Part shown: piece by piece, positions 25,952-34,980 of the stretch
How positions within the stretch are numbered: position 1 is the stretch's first letter
Layout of the letters: each line of letters begins with the position of its first letter
Made by a program: the position numbers and the translations under genes
Source: Prevotellaceae bacterium
GTDB taxonomy: Bacteria; Bacteroidota; Bacteroidia; Bacteroidales; Bacteroidaceae
DNA: 58,419 bases
NCBI GenBank assembly: GCA_028723455.1
Contig: JAQYEW010000074.1
Location: 1 to 58,419 of the forward strand
Direction of reading: 5' to 3'
Notes under the pieces: model-generated
What the model saw: only the letters and a program-made list of their open reading frames with translations
The model's database searches: none
What the model was told of the DNA's origin: nothing

Positions 25952-27871
25952 CTAAAACTGCCAACCGCGGAACAGGCGCCCGCTGCCACGCAATTCGGCA
26001 CCAAAATAGAAGCCTACCTGCGTAGGTTGGTTGTAGGCCACATTCTGCGTTGTAATGCTTAGGCGATAGACAGGGTCGTGAAGGAAGGTATGAAAGCGGT
26101 AAGGCGTCTCGTGAGGCGTAACGTAAAGACGCAAATGACGGTTATCCGCAGTGCGCACAAGCACCTCCTCGCGCCAATCGCCCAACAAATCGCCCTGAAG
26201 ACAAGGATTGCTCTTCGTTCCGTTATTGAACGAACAACCGTCCATCTCGAGCAAGACATCACAACGATGCGTAGTGGGGTTGTACTTCTGAACCTTTTCG
26301 TGGTCCAGCATTTCGCGCAACAGATCTCCATCCCACCATACGGCCATATTGATCGGAAGGCGTGCCAACGAATCTACCATTTCGCCTCGGAAGTTGCGAA
26401 TACCGCCACTTGCCGAACTCCACATCTCCAGTCCGGGACTATCTTCCAACACATCTGCAGCCATACAACGACCTACGTCGTCCCTACTTGGCAATTGAAA
26501 GAGAATCTTCCCCGTAGACGCCTCGCGGAAAGAACTGCCATCGCGACGGTTTTCATGACAATCCCACACCTGCAAGGCATCGTTGAGGGGCAGAAAACTC
26601 GTGAGATGAAGTGCATCGCCATGCCCCATTCCCGTGGTGTACAGACCTGTTCCGTCGTCATTGACAGCCATAGAGCCGTAGATTATTTCGTCTCGCCCGT
26701 CTCCATCCACATCGCCCACACGCAGATTATGATTGCCTTGTCCCGCATAATGCTCACCTACCTGATCCGTATCGAACACCCATCTTTGCTTCAGCTCCCT
26801 ACCATTAAAATCCCAGGCAGCCAGCACGGTGCGTGTATAATAACCGCGGCACATCACAACACTGGGATGAACACCGTCCAAATAAGCCACACATGCCAGG
26901 TAGCGCTCGGAACGATTACTGTAATTGTCGCCCCAATCCTCGCTACGACCCTGCCGGGGCACATAGGGCACCGTATGAACGGCCTTGCCCGTGCGACCGT
27001 CAAAGACGGTCAGAAACTCCTTTGCACCACGAATGAAACCGCCGCGCTGACCACGTCCGTCCTTACGGAACTCCTCCTTGGGATGGCTGGGGCTGTTGTA
27101 CTCATTATTGTTTTTGATCCCCATTACCACACGATAGTCCGCCCCGGGATCACCAATCACCTTGCCTTTGCCGTCGATGGTACCGTCGCCTGTCTTCATG
27201 ACCACCTCCGCGCGACCGTCGCCATCCAGGTCATACACCATGGGTTGGGTATAATGTGCACCCGACCTCACGTTGCGTCCCAAGTCGATGCGCCACAAAA
27301 GCGTACCATCCAGCTTATAGGCATCCACAAGCGTGTTGTTCGTAATACCGCTCTGGCTGTTGTCCTTGCTGTTCGAGGGGTCCCATTTCAGTACAATTTC
27401 CATCTGTCCGTCCCCGTCCAGGTCTGCCACAGAGGCATCATTGGCGTTGTAGTGCACCGCCTGGCCATCAGCCCCCACCTGATCGGCAGGCGTTTGAAGC
27501 GGAATTTCCACATAACCCAAGGGTGCGTGCTGGGGCACAGTCCACTTCCCTCGCGCAGCCTTTCCCTTGCCCCCTTGCAAGCACACTTCATAAGTGGCCT
27601 TGCCGTCATCGGATTGTGTATCCACCCACATCGTTGCTTGCCGCGCCGGCACGCATGCCACCCGGCGGCCGTTCTTATATATAAGGAAACTGGCATCCGG
27701 CGCGTCTGAACTGAGATAACGCCACTGCACCACGGTTTCAGTCTGCGAACGACGCACGGCAACCACGCCACGGTCCAACGGCTGCATTTGCATCTCGGAG
27801 AGCTTGTAATTCGTTTGTGCCATACCTTGTATGCAAAGACATGACAAAGCAAGAAGTAAGTTTGTTTTCAT
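25952..27871 (-). CDS. Rhamnogalacturonan lyase, family PL11
   Basis: A 639-residue secreted protein starting at the ATG at 27871 (MKTNLLLALSC). A longer open frame to 27934 runs through the promoter region. An N-terminal beta-sandwich (about residues 20-120, MQPLDRGVVAV) leads into an eight-bladed propeller with Ca-binding repeats such as VADLDGDGQMEIVLKWD, VYDLDGDGRAEVVMKTGD and VGDVDGDGRDE. PL11 enzymes cleave the rhamnose-galacturonate backbone of pectic RG-I by beta-elimination. With the CE12-like esterase at 13806 it suggests use of RG-I, although no SusCD pair sits beside it. Confidence 0.92.
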   Translation of the reverse strand: MKTNLLLALSCLCIQGMAQTNYKLSEMQMQPLDRGVVAVRRSQTETVVQWRYLSSDAPDASFLIYKNGRRVACVPARQATMWVDTQSDDGKATYEVCLQGGKGKAARGKWTVPQHAPLGYVEIPLQTPADQVGADGQAVHYNANDASVADLDGDGQMEIVLKWDPSNSKDNSQSGITNNTLVDAYKLDGTLLWRIDLGRNVRSGAHYTQPMVYDLDGDGRAEVVMKTGDGTIDGKGKVIGDPGADYRVVMGIKNNNEYNSPSHPKEEFRKDGRGQRGGFIRGAKEFLTVFDGRTGKAVHTVPYVPRQGRSEDWGDNYSNRSERYLACVAYLDGVHPSVVMCRGYYTRTVLAAWDFNGRELKQRWVFDTDQVGEHYAGQGNHNLRVGDVDGDGRDEIIYGSMAVNDDGTGLYTTGMGHGDALHLTSFLPLNDALQVWDCHENRRDGSSFREASTGKILFQLPSRDDVGRCMAADVLEDSPGLEMWSSASGGIRNFRGEMVDSLARLPINMAVWWDGDLLREMLDHEKVQKYNPTTHRCDVLLEMDGCSFNNGTKSNPCLQGDLLGDWREEVLVRTADNRHLRLYVTPHETPYRFHTFLHDPVYRLSITTQNVAYNQPTQVGFYFGAELRGSGRLFRGWQF

Positions 27872-27909
27872 GATAAAAAATGTAACGATTACACGTATTT
27901 TTACGGGCG

Positions 27910-27917
27910 CAAAAATA
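27910..27917 (-). promoter_or_regulatory. Bacteroidetes -7 box for the PL11 gene
   Basis: On the minus strand it reads TATTTTTG, about 39 bp before the ATG at 27871. This supports the shorter start. Confidence 0.55.
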
Positions 27918-27960
27918 AGGAAAATTACAGACACTTACAACGATTCCCGGTTTTTCTTTT

Positions 27961-27968
27961 TATCTTTG
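27961..27968 (+). promoter_or_regulatory. Bacteroidetes -7 box for the TonB-dependent receptor
   Basis: TATCTTTG lies 49 bp before the ATG at 28018. No cobalamin or other riboswitch can be recognised in the short leader. Confidence 0.55.
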
Positions 27969-28017
27969 CACGCGCTAAGGCTAAGCTTTGGCGGAATTAT
28001 TATTAACTTATTCATTT

Positions 28018-30066
28018 ATGTACAACAAACACATCAAGCAGGCCTCCAGCCTCACTTGGCATCGCTACAGCCACAAGGGGTACAGCGTGTTTGCCAGTCT
28101 GGGCCGCCAGATACGCATCGGCGTACTGAGCGTTGCCACATTGGCTACCGTCAGTCCCGTATTGGCAGAAGAGACCTCCAAGGCGCACATCCATGAAGGA
28201 ATGGGCGAAGACAAGGAACTGGAGACCATTACCGTGAGCGGTACGATGGCGCCACTGACCCGATTAGAGGCAGCACGCATCGTGAGTGTGATTACGCGCG
28301 CCGACATTGAACAGGCGGGTGCGCAGAGTGTAAACGACCTTCTGAAGCTGACCAGTTCCGTAGATGTGCGGCAACGCGGAGGCTTTGGTATCCAAACGGA
28401 TATCAGTATCAACGGAGGAACCTATGAACAGGTAACCGTACTGCTGAACGGTGTCAACATCAGCAACCCTCACACCGGTCATCTGACCGCCGACCTCCCC
28501 CTTAGCGTTCTGGATATTGAACGCATAGAGGTTTTGCAGGGCGCTGCCAGCCGCATTTATGGCGGACAGGCCTTCGGAGGAGCAATCAACATCGTAACAC
28601 GACAAGGCGCAGCGCGCAACCTTACCTTGGGCGCACAGGGCGGCAGCCACGGCACTGCCTTGGGCGAAGGACGTTTGAGTCTGTTTCACGGTCAGGTGAA
28701 ACATCACATCAGCGGCAGCGGCGGACGCAGCGACGGCGGCACACTGAACGATGCCTGGAGCAAAGGCACAGCCTATTATCAGGGCGCGTTTTCCAACCAG
28801 GCGGCCGACGTGAACTGGCAATTCGGCTTCTCGCGCAAGGAATATGGTGCCAACACCTTCTACAGCGGTTCCAGCAACGACCAATGGGAGCAGAACGAAC
28901 GCTACCTCATCAGCATCGGAGCCGAGACGAAAGGACGTCTGCACTTACTGCCCAGCGTGTACTGGAACCGCACTTACGACAACTACCAATGGCACAAAGG
29001 CACACCCAACAACAGCCATCAGTCCGATGTCTATGGCGCACGCTTAGGCAGCTACGTACAATGGAAAGCAGGCACTACGGCACTGAGCGCGGAAATCCGG
29101 CATGAGGGCATCCTGAGCAGTGCCTTGGGCACCCTCATGGACAGCACGGATTTCCAACGCGCACACGGTGCAGACAAACTGTACACCAAACAAGCGCAGC
29201 GCACAAACGTCAGCTATAATCTGGAGCATAACATCGTCCTCAACCAATGGACTATCAGTGCCGGTGTCTTGGCCAACTGGAACAGTTCCGTGAGCCATCG
29301 GTTCCGTTTCTATCCAGGGGCTGACATCGCCTACCGACCCACAGAGCGATGGAAACTGACACTGGGATACAACATGGGCTTCCGCCTACCCTCCTTTACC
29401 GACCTTTATTACAACAGTCCTGACATAACGGGCAACAGCCAACTGAAGGCCGAGGAGAACCACTCCCTTACCTTGGGGGCAAACTACCAACCCATCACAG
29501 GCGTGGGCGGAACCGTCAGTCTTTTCTACAGCCATGGGCGAAATATGATTGATTACGTCAAGACACGCTTTGGCGATGCGGCTCATGCCGATAACTTCAC
29601 GCTGGACAATCTGGGCATAAGCACTGATTGGCGCGTAGACTTCCGCCAGCTTCTGGGACGAAGGTCTTTCCTGAACACTCTGACCCTTGGATATACCTAC
29701 ATCCATCAAGAGCGCGAAGGACGCTACGAGATCTTCACCAGCCTCTATGCCGGCGATTATCTAAGGCATAAGCTCACGGCCAGCCTGAACCACCGCATCT
29801 GGAATGCGCTGTCAGCCTCTTGGAACGTGCGTTACCAAAAGCGCATGGGCGACTATCAGGTTTATGAAGGCCTGAAAGCCACCAATGCCTTGCGTCCATA
29901 CAGTCCATACGCCACGTTGGATTTGAAGTTGCAGTGGGTCAAGCCCACTTACGAGATCTTCGTACAGGGTACCAACCTGACGAACGTCAAATACCAGGAC
30001 TTGGGTAATATCCCCCAGCCGGGAATTTGGGTGATGGCGGGTGCCAAATGGCATCTGGCGCTTTAA
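28018..30066 (+). CDS. TonB-dependent receptor, BtuB/CirA-like, with extended signal peptide
   Basis: A 682-residue outer-membrane receptor starting at the ATG at 28018; a TTG at 27988 would add ten residues. The leader is unusually long (about 50 residues), with a basic/aromatic part (SSLTWHRYSHKGYSVFASLGR) before the hydrophobic core, as in a Bacteroidetes subgroup of receptors. A TonB box-like ETITVSG is followed by a plug with RQRGGFGIQTDISINGG, VLLNGVNISNP and RIEVLQGAAS, and then a 22-strand barrel. It lacks the carboxypeptidase-like domain of SusC proteins, so a siderophore, cobalamin or other small chelate is more likely than a polymer. The ligand is unknown. Confidence 0.88.
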   Translation: MYNKHIKQASSLTWHRYSHKGYSVFASLGRQIRIGVLSVATLATVSPVLAEETSKAHIHEGMGEDKELETITVSGTMAPLTRLEAARIVSVITRADIEQAGAQSVNDLLKLTSSVDVRQRGGFGIQTDISINGGTYEQVTVLLNGVNISNPHTGHLTADLPLSVLDIERIEVLQGAASRIYGGQAFGGAINIVTRQGAARNLTLGAQGGSHGTALGEGRLSLFHGQVKHHISGSGGRSDGGTLNDAWSKGTAYYQGAFSNQAADVNWQFGFSRKEYGANTFYSGSSNDQWEQNERYLISIGAETKGRLHLLPSVYWNRTYDNYQWHKGTPNNSHQSDVYGARLGSYVQWKAGTTALSAEIRHEGILSSALGTLMDSTDFQRAHGADKLYTKQAQRTNVSYNLEHNIVLNQWTISAGVLANWNSSVSHRFRFYPGADIAYRPTERWKLTLGYNMGFRLPSFTDLYYNSPDITGNSQLKAEENHSLTLGANYQPITGVGGTVSLFYSHGRNMIDYVKTRFGDAAHADNFTLDNLGISTDWRVDFRQLLGRRSFLNTLTLGYTYIHQEREGRYEIFTSLYAGDYLRHKLTASLNHRIWNALSASWNVRYQKRMGDYQVYEGLKATNALRPYSPYATLDLKLQWVKPTYEIFVQGTNLTNVKYQDLGNIPQPGIWVMAGAKWHLAL

Positions 30067-30104
30067 GGAAAACAGATTACAGGCTGTATCCTCCAACATG
30101 AAAT

Positions 30105-30142
30105 GAAGCCCGAAAGTTTGATGTGTTCAACTTTCGGGCTTC
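30105..30142. terminator. Bidirectional terminator hairpin
   Basis: A 14-bp perfect stem (gaagcccgaaagtt and its complement) with a 10-nt loop, between the convergent TonB receptor and sialidase-GH123 genes. Confidence 0.75.
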
Positions 30143-30175
30143 TATTCCTAACAAAAAAAGAAAAAAAAGCAAAAC

Positions 30176-33058
30176 TTATCTGTTCAAAAGTTCCTCCAGT
30201 TGGCGGACACTTTCCTTTACCTCCTGAAGCGAAGGCTTCATGTTCGAGAACCTACGAACCGCTTGTTCCAGTTCCTGCAACTTGAGCGTTTGCTTTTTTC
30301 GCATATATTCATCCCGCAGGATTTCTATCTTGTGAATGTTCTGTATCCCCTCCTTCAGGCTCTCAAACCGACGACTGGAACGATGACCGGGATAAACCAC
30401 ATAGGTGTCGCCCGGCGTGAAAAGCTTGAAACGCGTATCATACATGGGGTTTTCGGTCCAATTCATCCATGCCCAACGCAGGAAACCGTTGAAACCATTG
30501 GCCTTGGCACACAGAGGCAGATAAGCAGCCTCAACAGGCTCGTTGTTGGAACATAGATTGGGCATGGCATCGGGACAGGCAGTGTATGTGGTGGTAATCC
30601 AACCACGTTTGTCGCGCATCGCCATTTCCTCGGGCGTGAAAGACTGACCCCAAGCAATGCAGTAGTCATAGATCTTATCGGCAAGTTCCTTGTGATAGTT
30701 TCCCGCCAACGACATTTTAATGCCGGGTGCGGCTGACTGCGCTATGCGATAGGCATCAAGCATGGCATCCAATCCACGTTCGTCCATGGCTATGACGGCA
30801 CGGTCGAACCAGCCCTTTGCCTTCAGATGGGCGGCAAAAGACTGGATAAAGGGTGTCCAAAGACTACGGTATTCGGGAGTTCCCGTGGTTGTACGCAGGC
30901 TCTCGGTACGCTGCGTTGCCTCGTCGAAATAGTTAAATGTCATGTCCCAGGGCACCATCGAGAAACAATTGATATTGCCATCAATGCCACAGGATGCCAG
31001 AAACTCCACCCAACGGTCGAACACGGTGTAGTCATACTCCCACGTACCGTCGCTCTTGCGCGTGGTGGCAATCATGGCATCAAACTTATCGTTGCTCTGC
31101 TCCCCCCATGGTTCGTAGAACAAGGTCGCAAAGGCGGTGCGCTGTCCGGCGTCGGCAAGCATTTTGATATAAGGACGCATGGCATCAAAATGATGTTTGC
31201 TCCAGGGGGTCAGCCCGTAATAGCGACTAACGGCATAGGGCTGCATCCAGAAATTGAGGTGAAACGTATCCGCCGGCTTCAGTATGCGTTTTGAGACGTT
31301 AAGCACGATATCAAAGTCCTGCCTCAACATCCCGTTTTCGGTCAGGCTTATCTTGACATTGTATTTTCCTGCTTTCAACTTCGCATCAGGCAATATGCTT
31401 AACCAAAAGGCGTTATAGATATCCCCACGGTCGGAAACAATCGACTCCTCGCCAATCACATCAGGCACCATCCACGACTGAATGGCGGTAGGATGATTGC
31501 CACACCCCCTGAAGTTGTCGGTAACGACACTTCTTAGAAAGTTGGCTTTGACATAAGGCAGAATCTTCTTGTCTCCTGAAACAACAAGTTTCAATGCTCC
31601 GTTGGTCAGACTGTCAAAAGGAATCTCAACGCCTTTTCCCTCCCCCCTCCACAGGTTGATCTGATGTTTTTGAGTAGAGAACACCGCTTTCTTAACGGGA
31701 GGCATCTTTTCCGTGCGCTGCGCAACAGCACGGTCTATCATGTATTGAGAACGGTCCACGCTCCCCTGAATGTCATATTCTCCAAATGTAATGTCTTGCA
31801 GCGAGAGGCTTTGAAAATCAATATCGTATCCTTCGTTTCCAAACCTCACCTCATACAATACGCCGATGCTGTCATTGGTCAGCATTTGCAAAGTGCTGTA
31901 ACACGAACTCTCCTCCGTCAGGCGCAAGCCACGTTTCCATCCCTCCGCCAGTTTCTCGGGTGTGGCGTAATCGGCATACGTTGCCAGTTCCTTATAAAAG
32001 AAGCCGACACTGTCGCGGCGTGCACTTTGAGGCACGGTTTGCAGCGCCACATACAGAGGAGTCTGGTCCTTTGTCCGCACGGCAGGAACAATCAGAATAT
32101 CACCGTTACAAGCATTCACCTGCCGTCCGGTCATGTTCTTCGGCATTACTTCTTTACCCCATTTGCCCGTGGCCTGCACCGGATCATCATAGGTAAAGAT
32201 GTTAAAGCGCCGGCCACCGGCAGCATCTCTGCAACTCAGCAGCACGCTGCCATCAGGCAACTCGTCAACCTTTGATTCATCCTGAGCCACAGAGGGAGCA
32301 ATGTTCGTCGCCCCCAAGGTATGCCAGGTTTCTCCGAAATCGTCCGAATAGATGACAAAAGTGCCGCAACGCGCCACACCGCGCTGACGGATAGGGTGAG
32401 CGATATAGAGGCGATAGTATCTGCCCGTTCGGATATACTTGCTTTGGGTTATCTTACCCGACGTAAGAAAGAGCCCATCTGCATTTCCACCGTTGGGTAA
32501 CTTGCCATCATAGAGCGAATGGATCATTTCCGTAAGGTCTGTTCCCCCGTCCCATGTTTTTCCGCCATCATTGCTACGAAAGAAAACAGCACGCTGCGGA
32601 TTATCGCGCGTAGCCCTTTGATAGCTTGTTTTTCCTGCCACACAGTGCAGGAGCACAGCATCCGAAGTGCGGTCGGCAACGATGCTCGGGTCGCCGTATG
32701 CCACTCTGACATCCTCCAAAGCATGTTCGTTGCCACGTGCAAAACAAACCGTATCGCTCCACGTGGCTCCATTGTCATTGCTGAAACTACCCACAACGTT
32801 AATCTGCCACAGCCCGTTACGGTTGTTCCACCCCACATCGGTCTTGCTTAATCTGAAGTCGCACGAAGCAATCAAAACTCCTTGGCGAGTCTGGGTAAGG
32901 GCAGGTATGCGGAAAGGCACCTTGCTTTGCGAAGTATTAAACACCGTAACAGCCTGGGATTTCCGTAAAGAAATCTGTTTCTTCGAAGCGGCCGAGGCAA
33001 TGGCAGAAGTGCAGGCAAAAACTAAAAATAAAGAAAAAGCACGTTTAATCATTAGCAT
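30176..33058 (-). CDS. Sialidase (GH33) fused to GH123-like (DUF4091) glycosidase
   Basis: A 960-residue secreted protein from the ATG at 33058. The first half, about residues 35-440, is a sialidase propeller with FRIP (residues 49-52) and at least three Asp boxes: SNDNGATW, SNDGGKTW and SDDFGETW. The second half, about 470-960, has a beta-sandwich and then a GH123/DUF4091-type barrel with the adjacent acid pair in AMDERGLDA (Asp and Glu about 759-760). GH123 enzymes are beta-N-acetylgalactosaminidases that use neighbouring-group catalysis. The last 60 residues form a coiled coil. The fusion predicts joint removal of sialic acid and beta-GalNAc; this is inference. Confidence 0.85.
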   Translation of the reverse strand: MLMIKRAFSLFLVFACTSAIASAASKKQISLRKSQAVTVFNTSQSKVPFRIPALTQTRQGVLIASCDFRLSKTDVGWNNRNGLWQINVVGSFSNDNGATWSDTVCFARGNEHALEDVRVAYGDPSIVADRTSDAVLLHCVAGKTSYQRATRDNPQRAVFFRSNDGGKTWDGGTDLTEMIHSLYDGKLPNGGNADGLFLTSGKITQSKYIRTGRYYRLYIAHPIRQRGVARCGTFVIYSDDFGETWHTLGATNIAPSVAQDESKVDELPDGSVLLSCRDAAGGRRFNIFTYDDPVQATGKWGKEVMPKNMTGRQVNACNGDILIVPAVRTKDQTPLYVALQTVPQSARRDSVGFFYKELATYADYATPEKLAEGWKRGLRLTEESSCYSTLQMLTNDSIGVLYEVRFGNEGYDIDFQSLSLQDITFGEYDIQGSVDRSQYMIDRAVAQRTEKMPPVKKAVFSTQKHQINLWRGEGKGVEIPFDSLTNGALKLVVSGDKKILPYVKANFLRSVVTDNFRGCGNHPTAIQSWMVPDVIGEESIVSDRGDIYNAFWLSILPDAKLKAGKYNVKISLTENGMLRQDFDIVLNVSKRILKPADTFHLNFWMQPYAVSRYYGLTPWSKHHFDAMRPYIKMLADAGQRTAFATLFYEPWGEQSNDKFDAMIATTRKSDGTWEYDYTVFDRWVEFLASCGIDGNINCFSMVPWDMTFNYFDEATQRTESLRTTTGTPEYRSLWTPFIQSFAAHLKAKGWFDRAVIAMDERGLDAMLDAYRIAQSAAPGIKMSLAGNYHKELADKIYDYCIAWGQSFTPEEMAMRDKRGWITTTYTACPDAMPNLCSNNEPVEAAYLPLCAKANGFNGFLRWAWMNWTENPMYDTRFKLFTPGDTYVVYPGHRSSRRFESLKEGIQNIHKIEILRDEYMRKKQTLKLQELEQAVRRFSNMKPSLQEVKESVRQLEELLNR

Positions 33059-33089
33059 GTTGGAGAGCAATAATATTAAGGTTGGAAGA

Positions 33090-33121
33090 CAAAGATACAC
33101 AAATCATTTCTCGTGAGCAAA
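33090..33121 (-). promoter_or_regulatory. Full Bacteroidetes promoter for the sialidase-GH123 gene
   Basis: On the minus strand, TATCTTTG (33090-33097) and TTTG (33118-33121) are separated by 20 bp. It rules out the longer open frame starting at 33100. Confidence 0.75.
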
Positions 33122-33245
33122 CGGTTTTAAAGGGAATTGTGCCCTATAAAGTCGCAAGACGGGAAACACACATTATTCGGAAGAAAGAACACGGATTTCT
33201 ATAACTTTCTGTCCGACACAATAACTTAGGTTAAGTTTTTTTGCT

Positions 33246-33253
33246 TATCTTTG
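33246..33253 (+). promoter_or_regulatory. Bacteroidetes -7 box for the amidase-mlaD-dnaA-nitroreductase-folB unit
   Basis: TATCTTTG, 18 bp before the GTG start at 33272. It is the only good match before a run of five closely spaced genes. Confidence 0.55.
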
Positions 33254-33271
33254 CGCAAAATTGGCTGTATC

Positions 33272-34042
33272 GTGAATCGTTTCAAAACCTTGGTTATATT
33301 CCTGCTTCTGGGAGGCTTGGTGATGCCTCTCGGTGCAAAAGACTTTACCGTTGTGCTGGATCCGGGGCATGGGGGCAAAGACGCCGGTGCCATTGGTTTC
33401 ATCTCGAAGGAAAAAGACATTGTGCTAAAGGTAGCCTTGGAATTGGGTCGCCTGCTGAATGCCAACATGGCGGATTGCAAGGTAATATACACCCGCAACA
33501 CCGACCGCTTCATCCCCCTCGACGAGCGGGCAAGAATAGCCAATCGCAACAAGGCCGACTTGTTCGTAAGCATCCATGTCAACAGTACCGCAGCAGGTCG
33601 CAAAGGGACAACGGCGCGTGGCACGGAGACCTTCACGTTAGGTATGCACGTGGCAGCGGAGAACCTGGCCGTAGCCAAGAGAGAGAACAGCGTGATTACC
33701 ATGGAGAGCAATTACGAAGAGAAGTACGAGGGCTTTGACCCCTCGGTCAGTGAGAGCTACATCATCTTCGAACTGATGCAGGACGAATACATGAAGCAGA
33801 GTGTGAATCTGGCCGATCTTGTGGAACGTCAGTTCAAATCCCATGCGGGACGTCAAAGCAAAGGTGTAAAGCAGGCCGGATTCCTGGTACTCAAAAACAC
33901 CTCGATGCCTGCCGTACTAATTGAATTGGGCTTCATCAACAATCGTCAGGAAGAGCAATTCCTGAATACCAGCGACGGAGTGGCAAAAATGGCGCGCAGC
34001 ATCTACAATGGCATTAAAAGCTACCGAGAATATAACCATTGA
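33272..34042 (+). CDS. N-acetylmuramoyl-L-alanine amidase (Amidase_3)
   Basis: A 256-residue secreted zinc amidase that splits septal peptidoglycan. I place the start at the GTG at 33272 (reads MNRFKTLVIFLLL), which gives a proper signal peptide. A TTG at 33251 overlaps the promoter box, and no ATG occurs before the leader ends. Zinc and catalytic motifs are present: LDPGHGGKDAG, SIHVNS (second His) and IELGFINN with the Glu. It heads a five-gene unit; the MCE gene follows after 37 bp. Confidence 0.92.
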   Translation: MNRFKTLVIFLLLGGLVMPLGAKDFTVVLDPGHGGKDAGAIGFISKEKDIVLKVALELGRLLNANMADCKVIYTRNTDRFIPLDERARIANRNKADLFVSIHVNSTAAGRKGTTARGTETFTLGMHVAAENLAVAKRENSVITMESNYEEKYEGFDPSVSESYIIFELMQDEYMKQSVNLADLVERQFKSHAGRQSKGVKQAGFLVLKNTSMPAVLIELGFINNRQEEQFLNTSDGVAKMARSIYNGIKSYREYNH

Positions 34043-34079
34043 TACAACTTCAAACCCACTAAGCAAATAACAACACTAT

Positions 34080-34964
34080 ATGAGAAGAGAAGTAAAAATC
34101 GGACTTACCGGCATTTGTGCCCTGGTCATGCTGTTTTTCGGCATCAAATTTCTCAAAGGCAGCAACCTGTTCCAAAGGACACAGACCTACTACATTTCCT
34201 TCAAAAACGCGAAGGGACTGTCCAAGAGCAGCGCAGTGTTCGCTGACGGATACAACATCGGTGTGGTCGGGAATATAGAATATGCCAAGCCTGGCAACGT
34301 AATTGTAAGTATCGACGTTAATCCCGGAGTCAAGATTCCTCACGGCACACTGGCACGCTTGGACGAAGCCGTACTGGGCGGATGCACACTGAACCTGACC
34401 ATGGGCACTAATCCCGACAACTGTTTCGCTCCCGGTGATACGCTGTTGGGCAGCGAGGCAAACGGTCTGATGGGTGCCGCCGCCGACCTTATGCCACAAG
34501 CCAAGCAGATGCTCTCGCACGTGGACACCTTGGTAATGGCCTTGAACATGCTGGCTGCCAATCCCAACCTGCCCGTTATTCTGGAGAATACGCGCCTGAT
34601 TACGGAGAACCTGAACCAAAGCACGCAGCAGTTGGACAAACTGCTGGCAAACGACCTGCCCCAACTGACACGAAGCCTAAAGAGTTCAGCCACCAATTTG
34701 GACACCATCACGGGGAATGTCGCTCAAGTGGACTTAAAAGGCATGGTCAGCAAACTGGATAAGAGCATTGCCGACCTGAACGAGACAACCGCCAAACTGA
34801 AAAACCCCGACAACAACATAGGACTACTCTTGAACGACACCGCCCTCTATGGCAACCTCAACTCAAGCGTACAGAACCTGAGCGTACTGCTGGAAGACAT
34901 CAAAAAAAACCCCAGCCGCTATATCAACGTTACCGTCTTCGGGCGCAAGCAGAAAAACAACTAA
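34080..34964 (+). CDS. MlaD/MCE-family lipid-transport protein
   Basis: A 294-residue protein with one N-terminal membrane anchor (residues 8-24), an MCE/MlaD domain (about residues 37-115, with SSAVFADGYNIGVV) and a C-terminal helical/coiled-coil region. MCE proteins shuttle phospholipids between membranes as part of Mla-type ABC systems. No ATPase or permease gene is adjacent. It lies between the amidase and dnaA genes, 16 bp before dnaA. Confidence 0.9.
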   Translation: MRREVKIGLTGICALVMLFFGIKFLKGSNLFQRTQTYYISFKNAKGLSKSSAVFADGYNIGVVGNIEYAKPGNVIVSIDVNPGVKIPHGTLARLDEAVLGGCTLNLTMGTNPDNCFAPGDTLLGSEANGLMGAAADLMPQAKQMLSHVDTLVMALNMLAANPNLPVILENTRLITENLNQSTQQLDKLLANDLPQLTRSLKSSATNLDTITGNVAQVDLKGMVSKLDKSIADLNETTAKLKNPDNNIGLLLNDTALYGNLNSSVQNLSVLLEDIKKNPSRYINVTVFGRKQKNN

Positions 34965-34980
34965 AAAAGGAATCCACAAG

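Noticed and set aside
26078..27709. A plus-strand frame of 543 codons
   Set aside because: Antisense shadow of the PL11 lyase, whose Ca-binding repeats are unmistakable.
27900..28017. Cobalamin riboswitch before the BtuB-like receptor
   Set aside because: The leader after the -7 box is only about 45 nt and contains no B12-box-like element.
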